DNA of 64,000 bases from Stenotrophomonas sp. YIM B06876 (GCF_030711595.1 NZ_JAUJUJ010000002.1:124001-188000); one strand, 5' to 3'; positions 1 through 8,925 are shown, counted from the stretch's first letter. Notes: generated from the sequence alone by a model not told the origin. Translations and numbers: made by a program.

Positions 1-39
1 TGCCAGCACCTTCTTCTTTTCTTCCGGCGAATGCGGCAT
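1..39 (-). CDS. frmR: FrmR/RcnR/CsoR-family metal- or formaldehyde-responsive repressor, 5' end only
   Basis: The first 13 codons of a leftward gene lie at the left edge and read MPHSPEEKKKVLA, starting at the ATG complementary to 37-39. This matches the start of FrmR-type repressors, which typically open MPxxPEEKKKVLxRVRRIRGQ. FrmR proteins are small all-helical repressors of formaldehyde-detoxification genes (frmA/frmB) and usually repress their own operon. The rest of the gene is outside the window, so the metal or formaldehyde ligands (Cys/His) cannot be checked. The G-tract dyad immediately upstream (60-74) supports the call. RcnR and CsoR are alternatives. Confidence 0.65.
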   Translation of the reverse strand, partial: MPHSPEEKKKVLA

Positions 40-59
40 CGACCCGCCCCCACATCCTG

Positions 60-76
60 TACTGGGGGACAGTATA
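60..76 (-). promoter_or_regulatory. Putative FrmR-type operator overlapping a -10 box
   Basis: A 15-bp dyad TACTG-GGGGA-CAGTA occupies 60-74: a G/C tract flanked by short inverted arms, the form of CsoR/RcnR/FrmR operators. Reading leftward, a TATACT -10 hexamer lies at 76-71, overlapping one arm, about 32 bp upstream of the frmR start codon. A bound repressor would block this promoter. The -35 region is weak. Function is inferred from form and position only. Confidence 0.5.
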
Positions 77-268
77 TTGACGGGCTCCCGCGATTGCCAT
101 CGCCCTGCCGGCCGCGGCCCGGGCAGCGGCCATCTCCTGCCGTCGCGCCGGCGGCTCTCGCCGGCAAGCGACCCCCACGGGATATGTCAGCGCGTCCTTC
201 ACGGCGCCGTATCACCCCCCGCGTGCGGCCGCAGTATGGTCGCGGTCACCCGCCCCGGAGACGCCCCA

Positions 269-1951
269 ATGATCCGCCGATCCTTGCTCCTGCTGCTTCC
301 GTCGACGCTGGTTGCGATGTTGCTGACCGGCTGTGATCCGGTGAAGAAAGTCGGCACCGATACTGCCGCCGCGCCCGTCCGGGCGACCGTGCCCCTGTTC
401 GAGACCTTCGGCGACCTGCATCGCGATATCGGCACCCAGGTGCCGCTGGCCCAGCGCTATTTCGACCAGGGGCTGCGGCTGGCCTACGGCTTCAACCATG
501 AAGCCGCCGGGCGTGCCTTTGCCGAAGCGGCGCAGCTGGATCCGCAGTGCGCGATGTGCGTCTGGGGCCAGGCGCTGGTGCTGGGGCCGAACATCAACCT
601 GGCGATGGACCCGGCCGCGGCCCAAGAGGCCACCGCGCTGGCGCAGCGGGCCGCCAGCCTCGCCGGCAACGCGCGACCGGCGGACCAGGCGCTGATCCAG
701 GCACTGCAGCAGCGCTATGCCGATCCCGCACCGGAGGACCGCACACCCCTGGACCGCCGCTATGCCGAGGCGATGGCCGGGGTGGTGGCGCGGTTTCCGG
801 GCGATGACGATGCCGCCACGCTGTATGCCGAGGCGCTGATGGACCTGTCGCCGTGGGCATACTGGAATGCCGATGGCACGCCGGCGGCGTTCACCCCGAA
901 GCTGGTCGGCGAGCTGGAGCGCGTGCTGGCTCGCAACCCGCGCCATATCGGCGCGATGCACTACTACATCCACGCCATTGAGGCCTCGCCCGAACCGCAG
1001 CGCGGCGAACCCTACGCCGATACGCTGGCGGCGCTGGCCCCCGGCTCAGGGCATCTGGTGCATATGCCCGCGCACATCTACATCCGCGTCGGCCGCTACC
1101 ACGATGCGACCTTGACCAATCTGGCCGCCACCACCGCCGACAAGGATTTCCTGGCGGTGTGCCGGGGCAGCAACGGCGTCTATCCGCTGGGCTACGTGCC
1201 ACACAACTGGCACTTCGCGACGATGACCAGCGGCTTGACCGGCTCGCGCACGCTGGCGCTGCAGGCCGCCCGGCAGACCGCCGAGCGCGCCGACCACGCG
1301 GCGATGGGCCAGGCGCCGATGCAGTTCATGCAGCAGTTCGTAGTCGCTCCACTGCTCACCCAGGTCCGCTTCGGCGACTGGGACGCGATCCTGTCCGCGG
1401 TGGCTCCGCCTTCGGAACTACCCTATCCGGCCGCGATCCGCCACTTCGCCCGCGGCATGGCCCAGCTGCGCAAAGGCGCCGTGGAGGAAGCGGCCAAAGA
1501 GGCCGACGCGCTGCACGCGACCGCCATCGATCCGGCGATGGCCCAGGTCAGCTTCTTCGACATCAACCATGCCGATGGTGTCCTGCGCGTGGCCGATGCG
1601 CTGCTGCGCGGTGAACTGCTGCGCGCGCAGGGCAAGCACAAGCAGGCGATCGGCGCGTTGCGTGACGCCGCCGCGGCCGAGGACGCACTGGCCTACAACG
1701 AGCCGGCCGACTGGCCACTGCCGGTGCGTCCGTACCTGGGCGCGGCCCTGCTCGATGGCGGCGATGCCAGAGGCGCGGCGGAGGCCTTCCAGCAGGACCT
1801 GAAGACCTACCCGACCAACGGCTGGTCACTGTTCGGTCTGGCGCAGGCGCAACAGGCCCTGGGCCAGACCGGTGCAGCGCGCCAGACCTCGCGCCTGCAG
1901 GCCAACGCCTGGCAGTGGGCCGATGCGCCACTGACCGCCGCGCGCTATTGA
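269..1951 (+). CDS. TPR-repeat lipoprotein with conserved Cys and His clusters
   Basis: 560-residue exported protein. The ATG at 269 is chosen because it is followed by a lipoprotein signal (MIRRSLLLLLPSTLVAMLLT, lipobox ending GC) and preceded by GGAG; the upstream in-frame extension is arginine/proline-rich noise. The mature part is helical tetratricopeptide-like repeats, clearest at the C terminus. Two unusual conserved-looking segments are C94-A-M-C97-VWG followed by GPNIN, and a histidine cluster HYYIHAIE (H231, H235, E238) with HLVHMPAH (H262, H265, H269). These suggest metal binding or catalysis on a TPR scaffold. The gene stands alone, convergent with a decayed gene. Exact function is not known to me. 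Confidence 0.8.
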   Translation: MIRRSLLLLLPSTLVAMLLTGCDPVKKVGTDTAAAPVRATVPLFETFGDLHRDIGTQVPLAQRYFDQGLRLAYGFNHEAAGRAFAEAAQLDPQCAMCVWGQALVLGPNINLAMDPAAAQEATALAQRAASLAGNARPADQALIQALQQRYADPAPEDRTPLDRRYAEAMAGVVARFPGDDDAATLYAEALMDLSPWAYWNADGTPAAFTPKLVGELERVLARNPRHIGAMHYYIHAIEASPEPQRGEPYADTLAALAPGSGHLVHMPAHIYIRVGRYHDATLTNLAATTADKDFLAVCRGSNGVYPLGYVPHNWHFATMTSGLTGSRTLALQAARQTAERADHAAMGQAPMQFMQQFVVAPLLTQVRFGDWDAILSAVAPPSELPYPAAIRHFARGMAQLRKGAVEEAAKEADALHATAIDPAMAQVSFFDINHADGVLRVADALLRGELLRAQGKHKQAIGALRDAAAAEDALAYNEPADWPLPVRPYLGAALLDGGDARGAAEAFQQDLKTYPTNGWSLFGLAQAQQALGQTGAARQTSRLQANAWQWADAPLTAARY

Positions 1952-2013
1952 GCGGCGCAACCGGCAGCGCACATCCGGCCTCACTGCTGCGGAGGCCGGG
2001 ACTGCCGGAACCG

Positions 2014-2460
2014 TTACACCGGCACGCGCTCGCGGGCGAGGTCCGAGATCGCCGCGGTCAACCGCGCGCCTCGCGGCAGCAGGCGAGCCGCTGCGGAAAT
2101 CATGGACCGGAGGCGCGAAGACCACCTGCGGTGGTCCCTGCTCCACCTGCCGGAACCTCATCGGTGCGGCATTGCCCGGCACCTTGGCGGTGTAACGGAC
2201 CTCGCCACCGTTCTGCGCGATCCGCAGCCGCTGCCAGGGCTGCAGCCGGCCCTGCCGCCATGCGCTGCCCGGCCGACAAGCACCTGCTCCCGCCGCGGCC
2301 ATTGCGCGCTGCCGTGATGCCCGGGTAGCAGCCCGGTGCGCTCCCGGCTGCCGGACAGCTCCGTCAGCGACGGCAAGGCCGGCGGCAGCCCGGCCGCCAA
2401 TGCCGGCGGACTGGCAGCACCATCCAACAGGCGCATCAGCGACGCCGTCGCCGCACGCAT
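2014..2460 (-). pseudogene. DUF6265-family protein, frameshifted relic
   Basis: No intact frame spans this segment, but successive frames give pieces of one DUF6265 protein: LPSLTELSGSRERTGLLPG in one frame, then RLRIAQNGGEVRYTAKVPG and PPQVVFAPPVHDF in a second, then QRLACCREARLTAAISDL up to a TAA at 2014-2016 in a third. The family hallmark is a (P/A)HDFPQR(I/L)xYRR block near the end; adding a single C after HDF restores it. The first shift, near 2305, fits loss of one copy of an ATGG repeat (ancestral QWMA motif). The opening Trp/Cys motif of the family is also degraded. Family function is unknown. Sequencing error at two independent sites is the alternative. Confidence 0.6.
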
Positions 2461-2500
2461 CCGCGCTTCCCTGCGTTCCCGGCAACCACGCCCGGTGCGC

Positions 2501-3139
2501 TCAGGCCTGTGCCGGAATCAACGCGTCATCGGCCGCTGCGGCACGTTTCAAGGCCTCGCGCTCGCCCAGGCGCTGCGCATAGGCCAGAAAGGCCGGGTGC
2601 GGCTGCAGCGTCTTGAAGGTCAGGCCGAACAGGATCTGGCTGCCGACGTACACATCGGCCGCACTGAAGCGCTCGCCGAGCAGCCACGGCGAAGCGCCGG
2701 CCGCGATCTGCTGCAACAGGCCGATGGTGGCCTCGTAGCTGCCATAGCCGACGAATCCGGCCTTCTCCGGCGGCGGTTCCTGGCCCAGCGCGCGGGCGGT
2801 GACCGCAGCCTCGACCGGGCCGGCGACAAAGAACAGCCAGCGCAGGTAGCTGCCGCGCAGCGGGTCGTCCAGCGCCGGCGCCAGGCCGGCCGCGGGGAAG
2901 GCATCGGCCAGATAGGCGCAGATCGCCGCGGTTTCGGTCACCACCACACCCCGGTGCACGATGGCCGGCACCTTGCCCATGGGATTGATCGCCAGGTACT
3001 CCGGCGCCTTCATGCTCTGGCCGTAGCCCATCACCTCGACACGGTAGGGCTGGCCGATCTCCTCCAGCATCCAGCGCACGATGCGGCCGCGCGACTGCGG
3101 GTGGGTGTAGAAGACGATCTCATCGTTCGAACTGCCCAT
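2501..3139 (-). CDS. Glutathione S-transferase family protein
   Basis: 212 residues with the two-domain GST layout. The thioredoxin-like N domain (about 1-85) shows a glutathione-site start (FYTHPQSRGRIVRWMLEEIG), the cis-proline element GKVPAIV, and the glutamyl-binding TETAAI motif. An all-helical C domain follows. The Ser/Arg near residues 14-17 replaces the tyrosine of classical GSTs. It would conjugate or reduce small electrophiles with glutathione in the cytoplasm; the substrate cannot be told. It lies 68 bp beyond the end of gshA, the first enzyme of glutathione synthesis, on the same strand, so co-transcription is plausible. Confidence 0.88.
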   Translation of the reverse strand: MGSSNDEIVFYTHPQSRGRIVRWMLEEIGQPYRVEVMGYGQSMKAPEYLAINPMGKVPAIVHRGVVVTETAAICAYLADAFPAAGLAPALDDPLRGSYLRWLFFVAGPVEAAVTARALGQEPPPEKAGFVGYGSYEATIGLLQQIAAGASPWLLGERFSAADVYVGSQILFGLTFKTLQPHPAFLAYAQRLGEREALKRAAAADDALIPAQA

Positions 3140-3207
3140 GCACCTGCCTCCGGATTGTGGACCGGCAGTTTAGCAACGCATCGGATGGATGCCGCCAGCC
3201 CGCGGGC

Positions 3208-4572
3208 TCAGTAGGCGAATTCGCGGAACACGCGGTCGATATCGCCATTCCAGTCGCCGTGGTACAGCGCCAGCTTGCGCTCGGCGGCGGTCTTGCCGGA
3301 ATCGACGATCTCCTGCAGCACGTCGAGGAAACGGGCTTCATCCTGCCCGTCGGCATTGAGTGCCGCGCGGCGGCGCAGGCCGTCACGCGAGATCTCCAGC
3401 GCGCGCGCGGCAAGGTCACGCACGGTGCCGTCGCGGAACGGCAGGCTCAGCGCCTGCTTCGGCACGCCGTCACGCAATGCGTGGCGTTCGGCCAGGCTGA
3501 AATCCTTGACCAGGTCCCACGCCGCATCCAGCGCGGTCTGGTCATACAGCAGTCCCACCCAGAACGCCGGCAGCGCGCAGATCCGGCTCCACGGACCGCT
3601 GTCGGCGCCGCGCATTTCCAGATACTTCTTCAGCCGCACTTCCGGGAACGCGGTGGTCATGTGGTCGGACCAGTCGCGCAGCGTCGGCAGCGCGCCCGGC
3701 AGCACCGGCAACCTGCCCTGCAGGAAATCGCGGAAGCTCTGGCCGCTGGCGTCGTGGTAGATGCCATCGCGGTAGGAGAAGTACATCGGCACGTCGAGCA
3801 GGTAATCGACATAGCGCTCATAGCCGAAGCCGTCCTCGAACACGAAATCGAGCATGCCGGTGCGATCGGGATCGGTATCGGTCCAGATGTGCGAGCGGTA
3901 GCTGAGGTAGCCGTTGGGCTTGCCTTCGGTGAACGGGGAATCGGCGAACAACGCAGTGGCGATCGGCTGCAACGCCAGCGACACGCGGAACTTCTTCACC
4001 ATGTCCGCTTCGCTGGCGTAATCCAGATTGACCTGCACCGTGCAGGTGCGGGTCATCATGTCCAGGCCGAGCGCGCCGACCTTGGGCATGTAGCTCTTCA
4101 TGATCTGGTAGCGGCCCTTGGGCATCCACGGCATGTCCGCACGCGTCCACTTGGGCTGGAAGCCCATGCCCAGGAAGCCCAGCTGCAGCTCACCGGCCAC
4201 CTGCGCCACTTCATTGAGATGGGTGCCGGTTTCCACGCAGGTCTGGTGGAGGGTTTCCAGCGCGGCGCCGGACAGTTCCAGCTGCCCGGCCGGCTCCAGC
4301 GTGACCGAGGCGCTGTCGCGCAGCAGCGCGATGGTGCGGCCATTTTCCTGCACCGGCACCCAGCCGAAACGGGTCAGCCCGGTGAGCAGCGCTTCGATGC
4401 CACGATCGCCGTCGAACGTCGGCGGGCGCAGGTCATCCAGACGGAAGCCGAACTTCTCATGCTCGGTACCGATGCGCCATTGCGCCTTCGGCTTTTCGCC
4501 CGAGGCCAGGTTTTCGACCAGTTGGGAACGATCGGTGATCGGCGTATCGGCGACGTGGCTGGGGCTCGACAA
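3208..4572 (-). CDS. gshA: Glutamate-cysteine ligase, plant/alphaproteobacterial type
   Basis: 454 residues of the GCS2-type ligase that joins glutamate and cysteine, the committed step of glutathione synthesis. The fold starts with a [12 protein letters not shown] segment carrying the acidic metal ligands, followed by [17 protein letters not shown] and a [10 protein letters not shown] block typical of the plant-like class rather than E. coli GshA. A TTG start at 4572 ([18 protein letters not shown]) is preferred because related proteins begin there and the 21 residues upstream look non-coding; a GTG four codons upstream is an alternative. The C-terminal CC-type cysteines that regulate the plant enzyme by redox are not obvious. 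Confidence 0.9.
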   Translation of the reverse strand: MSSPSHVADTPITDRSQLVENLASGEKPKAQWRIGTEHEKFGFRLDDLRPPTFDGDRGIEALLTGLTRFGWVPVQENGRTIALLRDSASVTLEPAGQLELSGAALETLHQTCVETGTHLNEVAQVAGELQLGFLGMGFQPKWTRADMPWMPKGRYQIMKSYMPKVGALGLDMMTRTCTVQVNLDYASEADMVKKFRVSLALQPIATALFADSPFTEGKPNGYLSYRSHIWTDTDPDRTGMLDFVFEDGFGYERYVDYLLDVPMYFSYRDGIYHDASGQSFRDFLQGRLPVLPGALPTLRDWSDHMTTAFPEVRLKKYLEMRGADSGPWSRICALPAFWVGLLYDQTALDAAWDLVKDFSLAERHALRDGVPKQALSLPFRDGTVRDLAARALEISRDGLRRRAALNADGQDEARFLDVLQEIVDSGKTAAERKLALYHGDWNGDIDRVFREFAY

Positions 4573-4728
4573 GGGCAGGCTCACACAGGGGGTGGGGAAA
4601 TGTGGGGACCAGACCCCCACATCGCAAGGCGGCACTATATCGTGAGGCCATGGCTGCCCATGTGGACGAAGCCGGGTTTGTGCGTCCCACGCACGACGGC
4701 TTGACCGGCGCCGCCGCTATACTGGGCC

Positions 4729-5433
4729 ATGGAGCCGATCCGCCGCCATCATCGTGAACTGCATCGTTCCGACCGCGTGGGCTGGCTGCGCGCGGCCGTA
4801 CTGGGCGCCAATGACGGCATCGTCTCGATTGCCGGTCTGGTGGTCGGCGTGGCCGCCGGCGGAGCCAGCACCGCGGTGATCGCGGCCACCGGGGTGGCCG
4901 GTACCGTGGCCGGGGCGATGTCGATGGCCGCCGGCGAATATGTCTCGGTCAAGTCGCAGGCCGATACCGAACATGCCGACCTGGCAACCGAAACGCGCGA
5001 GTTGCACGAAGACCCGCACAGCGAGCTGGAAGAACTGGCGGCGATCTATCGCCAGCGCGGGCTGACCCCCACGCTGGCGCACGAAGTGGCGGTGCAGCTG
5101 ACCGCACACGATGCGCTCGGTGCCCATGCGCGCGACGAACTGGGTATCACCGACACGTTGCGCGCACGCCCGTTGCAGGCGGCCTCCGCGTCGGCCTGCG
5201 CGTTCGTGATCGGCGCCGCACTGCCACTGCTGACGGCCATCCTGGTGCCCGCACAGCATGTCGCCGCCGGAACCACCACCGCGACCCTCGCCTGCCTGTG
5301 CGTGACCGGTGCCTGGGGCGCGCACATGGGCGGAGCGTCGCCGTGGCACGGTGCGTTGCGGGTCACCTTCTGGGGTGCGTTGGCGATGGCTGCGGCCGCG
5401 CTTATCGGGCAGTTTTTCCATATTCCGGCCTGA
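4729..5433 (+). CDS. VIT1/CCC1-family iron or manganese transporter
   Basis: 234-residue integral membrane protein. The N terminus (HRSDRVGWLRAAVLGANDGI) and the segment SMAAGEYVSVKSQADTE are the hallmarks of the VIT1/CCC1 family, which export Fe2+ or Mn2+ from the cytosol. About five transmembrane helices are visible: two before the acidic, glutamate-rich cytoplasmic stretch (residues about 75-135, presumed metal-binding) and three after it. The gene has its own upstream region between divergent gshA and itself. Metal specificity cannot be read from sequence. Confidence 0.88.
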   Translation: MEPIRRHHRELHRSDRVGWLRAAVLGANDGIVSIAGLVVGVAAGGASTAVIAATGVAGTVAGAMSMAAGEYVSVKSQADTEHADLATETRELHEDPHSELEELAAIYRQRGLTPTLAHEVAVQLTAHDALGAHARDELGITDTLRARPLQAASASACAFVIGAALPLLTAILVPAQHVAAGTTTATLACLCVTGAWGAHMGGASPWHGALRVTFWGALAMAAAALIGQFFHIPA

Positions 5434-5654
5434 TTGCGGCACATCACTCCGGCAACCGCCGACGGCCGCAGAGGCGATTGGCGGTGTTGCACACAGCTGC
5501 GCTTGCGCAGCGTCCAATGGCAATGAATATGGAAGCGAACACGGCTCTGCCACTTCCGCGGCCAGCCGCGATGCGCCATCAGGCGCGCGCGTTGAAGAAG
5601 GAACCAGGCGGGTTGCCGCCAGCGCTGCTGAGCGGCGCAGGCGGCAACTGCGGC

Positions 5655-6284
5655 TCAGGCGGCGCCCGGTCCCGGCGCCGACGGGTTCAGCCCCAGCCAG
5701 CTGCCGATCACGGTGCGGGCCTCGTCGACCCCCTGCCGTGACTCGCCGGAAAAGGTCTGCACGCTGACGCTGTCGCCGTACATTCCCGACAATTCCTTCC
5801 TCACCTTCTGCAGGGTCTGCATCTGCTGGCCGCGGCCGAGCTTGTCGGCCTTGGTCAGCAACGCATGTGCCGGCAACCCGCGCTGGACCGCATAAGCGAG
5901 CATCTGCAGGTCGTATTCGCGCAGCGGATGACGGATATCCATCACCACCACCAACCCCTTGAGCGCCTCGCGGGTGCGGAAATACTGGTCGATGAACGCC
6001 TGCCAGTGCGCCTGCAGGTCCATCGGCACCTTGGCATAGCCGTAACCGGGCAGGTCGACCAGATGGGCATCGGGGGTGACCTGGAAGAACACCAGCTGCT
6101 GGGTGCGACCGGGCGTTTTGGACACCCGCGCCAGCGCATTGCGGCGGGTCAGGGCATTGAGGGCACTGGACTTTCCGGCATTGGAGCGGCCGGCGAAGGC
6201 GACTTCGCTGCCCACGTCGGCCGGCAATTGCCGGGCGTTGTGGGCGGAAAGCAGATATTGGGCGCGTTCTAGGAGCTGTGACAT
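5655..6284 (-). CDS. yihA: Ribosome-biogenesis GTPase YihA/YsxC (EngB)
   Basis: 209-residue GTPase needed for assembly of the large ribosomal subunit. The G motifs are in order: P-loop GRSNAGKSS (about residues 33-41), switch region TPGRTQ, G3 DLPGYGYA and G4 TKADK. The ATG at 6284 (MSQLLERAQYLLSAH) is chosen over the longer frame since the family begins just before this helix and the upstream stretch is arginine-rich noise. The C terminus ends in a short Ala/Pro tail. It is divergent from the cytochrome c4 gene, an arrangement common in gammaproteobacteria. Confidence 0.95.
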   Translation of the reverse strand: MSQLLERAQYLLSAHNARQLPADVGSEVAFAGRSNAGKSSALNALTRRNALARVSKTPGRTQQLVFFQVTPDAHLVDLPGYGYAKVPMDLQAHWQAFIDQYFRTREALKGLVVVMDIRHPLREYDLQMLAYAVQRGLPAHALLTKADKLGRGQQMQTLQKVRKELSGMYGDSVSVQTFSGESRQGVDEARTVIGSWLGLNPSAPGPGAA

Positions 6285-6441
6285 GCGCTTAGGATCGCAT
6301 GTCCGGCCGGCCACGTCCGGCACCGCACGCACTTTATGCTGCACTGTTCGTTGACCCGGCAAAGAAGGCGAAGGGATAATCGGCCGGCCCGTTGCAGCGG
6401 CTTCCCGCCCCTGCCTGGTCAGGTCCACACGGAGCTTCCGC

Positions 6442-7230
6442 ATGCGCCATGCCCGCGTTCTTGCCGTTACCGCTTTCGCAGTGCCCCTCCTGGCCGCAGT
6501 CGCGCTTGCGCAGACCTCGGTGACCCCGATCCCGGACAACGCACCGGTGCAGACCGCGCCGCTGGAGATCGACTTCTCCAAGACCCAGTGGGGCAATGTT
6601 GAAGCCGGGCAGAGCAAGGCCACCGCGTGCGCGGCCTGCCATGGCGCCGATGGCAATTCGAGCGTCGACATGTATCCGCGCATCGCCGGCCAGAGCGAAC
6701 GCTATATCGCCCAGCAGATGGCCCTGATCGCCAATGGCCAGCGCAACAGCGGCGCGGCGGTGGCGATGGTGCCGTTTGTGCAGAACCTCAGCGCGCAGGA
6801 CATGCGTGACATCGGTGCATTCTTCGCCACCCAGAAGGCCGGCGCCGGCATTGCCGACGACAGTGCGGTGACCAGCGGCAGCTATGCCGGGATGAAGTTC
6901 TACGAAATCGGCCAGAAGCTGTATCGCGGCGGTGACAGCGCGCGCGGTATTCCCGCCTGCATGGCCTGCCACGGCCCCACCGGCGCGGGCAATCCCGGAC
7001 CGGCCTATCCGCATATCGGCGGCCAGCATGCGGCCTACCTCAGCCAGCGGCTGGAGTACTACCAGGCCGGGCAGACCCAGGAAACCGATACCGCCCACTT
7101 CAACATCATGGCGCAGATTTCCAGGTCGCTGACTACCCAGGAAATCCAGGCCCTGGCCAGTTACCTGCAGGGCCTGCACGACCGCGCCGCCGACCTCCAG
7201 GCCGTCGTCGCCGCCCCGGCAAACCATTGA
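6442..7230 (+). CDS. Dihaem cytochrome c4
   Basis: 262-residue periplasmic electron carrier. A signal peptide (about residues 1-23, cut after ALA) precedes two class I cytochrome c domains. Haem attachment motifs are CAACH (about residue 63) and CMACH (about residue 173), with distal Met ligands expected in VPFVQNLS-type and FNIMAQIS segments. Cytochrome c4 passes electrons from the bc1 complex to haem-copper oxidases. A strong terminator follows at 7274-7303, separating it from the dsbA genes downstream. Confidence 0.93.
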   Translation: MRHARVLAVTAFAVPLLAAVALAQTSVTPIPDNAPVQTAPLEIDFSKTQWGNVEAGQSKATACAACHGADGNSSVDMYPRIAGQSERYIAQQMALIANGQRNSGAAVAMVPFVQNLSAQDMRDIGAFFATQKAGAGIADDSAVTSGSYAGMKFYEIGQKLYRGGDSARGIPACMACHGPTGAGNPGPAYPHIGGQHAAYLSQRLEYYQAGQTQETDTAHFNIMAQISRSLTTQEIQALASYLQGLHDRAADLQAVVAAPANH

Positions 7231-7273
7231 GCCCGGCGGTCGCCGCGGCGACCTGGCCGGCGTTGTTACCGCG

Positions 7274-7303
7274 CACGCCGGCCCCGAGGCCGGCGTGTTT
7301 TTT
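7274..7303 (+). terminator. Rho-independent terminator after cytochrome c4
   Basis: A perfect 10-bp stem CACGCCGGCC/GGCCGGCGTG (7274-7283 with 7288-7297) closes a CCGA tetraloop and is followed by six T residues (7298-7303). It ends the cytochrome c4 transcript just before the dsbA start at 7319, so dsbA either has its own promoter within this short gap or depends on read-through. Confidence 0.9.
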
Positions 7304-7318
7304 CACCCCGGAGAAACC

Positions 7319-7969
7319 ATGAAGCGCTTCCCCCGACTGATGTTCCTGTTGTTGTGCCTGCTGCCGCCCGATGCCGCTGCCGCGGCCAGTACCCCGGCGC
7401 TGCTGGAAGGCCGCGACTACGAATTGATCGCCAATCCGGCGCCGTTCGCGCCGCTGGCCGGCAAGATCGAGGTCACCGAAGTGTTCGGCTACACCTGCGG
7501 CCACTGCGCGCATTTCGAAACGGTGCTGCGGCCGTGGGTGGCCAAGCTGCCGGCCGACGTGCGCTTCACCCCGGTTCCGGCCGCCTTTGGCGGCACCTGG
7601 GATGCGTTCGCCCGCGCCTACTACGCCGCCGACCAGCTGGGCGTGTCCAGACGCAGCCACGGCGCCATGTTCGAAGCCCTGCACGACAAGCGCAGCCTGC
7701 CGATGCAGAACGTCTCGCCGCAGGAGCTGGCTACGTTCTATTCGAGCTACGGCGTGACGCCGCAGCGCTATATCGAGGCGCTGCGCAGCGACAAGGTCGA
7801 CCAGCAGATCAAGACCGCGCGCGAGTTCGCGATCCGCAGCGGGGTGCAGGGCACGCCGACGCTGATCGTCAACGGAAAATATCTGGTCAAGGGCCGCAAC
7901 TTCGAGGACGTGCTGCGCATCACCGATGCGCTGGTCGCGCGCGAGCGCAGCGCCGGCAAACAGCGTTGA
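7319..7969 (+). CDS. dsbA: Thiol:disulfide interchange protein DsbA
   Basis: 216-residue periplasmic oxidase that puts disulfides into exported proteins. A signal peptide (about residues 1-20, MKRFPRLMFLLLCLLP) precedes the DsbA thioredoxin fold with active site CGHC (YTCGHCAHF, about residues 59-62), the helical insert, and the cis-proline loop GVQGTPTLIVNGKY. The ATG at 7319 follows a GGAGAAACC ribosome site. A second, lipid-anchored homologue lies directly downstream; the shared segments VPAAFGGTWD and GKYLVKG suggest local duplication. Confidence 0.93.
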   Translation: MKRFPRLMFLLLCLLPPDAAAAASTPALLEGRDYELIANPAPFAPLAGKIEVTEVFGYTCGHCAHFETVLRPWVAKLPADVRFTPVPAAFGGTWDAFARAYYAADQLGVSRRSHGAMFEALHDKRSLPMQNVSPQELATFYSSYGVTPQRYIEALRSDKVDQQIKTAREFAIRSGVQGTPTLIVNGKYLVKGRNFEDVLRITDALVARERSAGKQR

Positions 7970-8094
7970 ACAAGCGCTGCTGAACCACCGGCGTGTTTGC
8001 TGCCGCGGCGGCGGCGCATGATGTCATGATCAATTACTTGGCCGCGCGCGCTTCGCGGCGGCCGACTTTCCGTTTCCTGTTGGAGATCAAAACG

Positions 8095-8925
8095 ATGAAA
8101 ATCCGCTTCGCCCTGGCCCTGATGGCCCTGCTCCCGATCATGGTCGCCTGCAAGGCCCAGGACGGCTCGACCGCCACCACTGCTCCGGCCACGGCCGCCC
8201 CGACCGGCACCAGCGAGGCTGCTGAAGCCGCACCCGCCGAGAGCGCGGCTCCGGCCAGCGACGCAGCGCCGGCCGCCGACACCGCCAGCAGCGAAACCAC
8301 GGCCGCGGCCAATACCCCGGTACCGGCGCCGGCGCGTCCGGTCGGCCCCGAGCCGGTGGCCGGCACCGACTACCTGGTGATCGAAGGCGGCCAGCCGATC
8401 CAGCCGGCCACCGGCAAGATCGAAGTGGCCGAGATCTTCGGCTATGTGTGTCCGGCCTGCGCCCGCTTCCAGGCGCTGATCGGCCCGTGGAAGGCCGGGC
8501 TGCCGGCGGACGTCAACTTCGTCTACGTGCCGGCCGCGTTCGGTGGCACCTGGGATGACTACGCGCGTGCGTTCTATGCCGCTGAAGCGCTCGGCGTACA
8601 GGAAAAAACCCATGACGCGCTGTATTCGGCCATCCACGTCGAGCAGAGCCTGAAGGGCGAACGCGGCCGTGATTCGGTGCAGGACATCGCCAGCTTCTAT
8701 GCCAAGCACGGCGTGGATGCGAAGAAGTTCGCCGACACCATGGCCAGCTTCGGCGTGAACGCCAAGGTCAACCGCGCCAGGCAGTTCGCCCAGCGCAGCA
8801 AGATCTCCGGCACCCCGTCGCTGATCATCGACGGCAAGTACCTGGTCAAGGGCACCAGCTTCGAGGACATGCTGCGCATCGCCGATCACCTGATCGCACG
8901 CGAACGCGCCGCCCACGCTCGATAA
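8095..8925 (+). CDS. DsbA-like disulfide oxidoreductase lipoprotein with Ala/Thr/Pro tether
   Basis: 276 residues. The N terminus (MKIRFALALMALLPIMVAC) ends in a likely lipoprotein cysteine (residue 19). Residues about 20-85 are a low-complexity Ala/Thr/Pro/Glu linker, followed by a full DsbA domain with active site CPAC (VCPACARF), the family insert and cis-Pro loop KISGTPSLIIDGKY. It probably works at a membrane, tethered by lipid, beside the soluble DsbA encoded just upstream. The CPAC dipeptide differs from CGHC of its neighbour, so redox potential probably differs. Start chosen at the ATG after TTGGAGATCAAAACG. Confidence 0.88.
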   Translation: MKIRFALALMALLPIMVACKAQDGSTATTAPATAAPTGTSEAAEAAPAESAAPASDAAPAADTASSETTAAANTPVPAPARPVGPEPVAGTDYLVIEGGQPIQPATGKIEVAEIFGYVCPACARFQALIGPWKAGLPADVNFVYVPAAFGGTWDDYARAFYAAEALGVQEKTHDALYSAIHVEQSLKGERGRDSVQDIASFYAKHGVDAKKFADTMASFGVNAKVNRARQFAQRSKISGTPSLIIDGKYLVKGTSFEDMLRIADHLIARERAAHAR

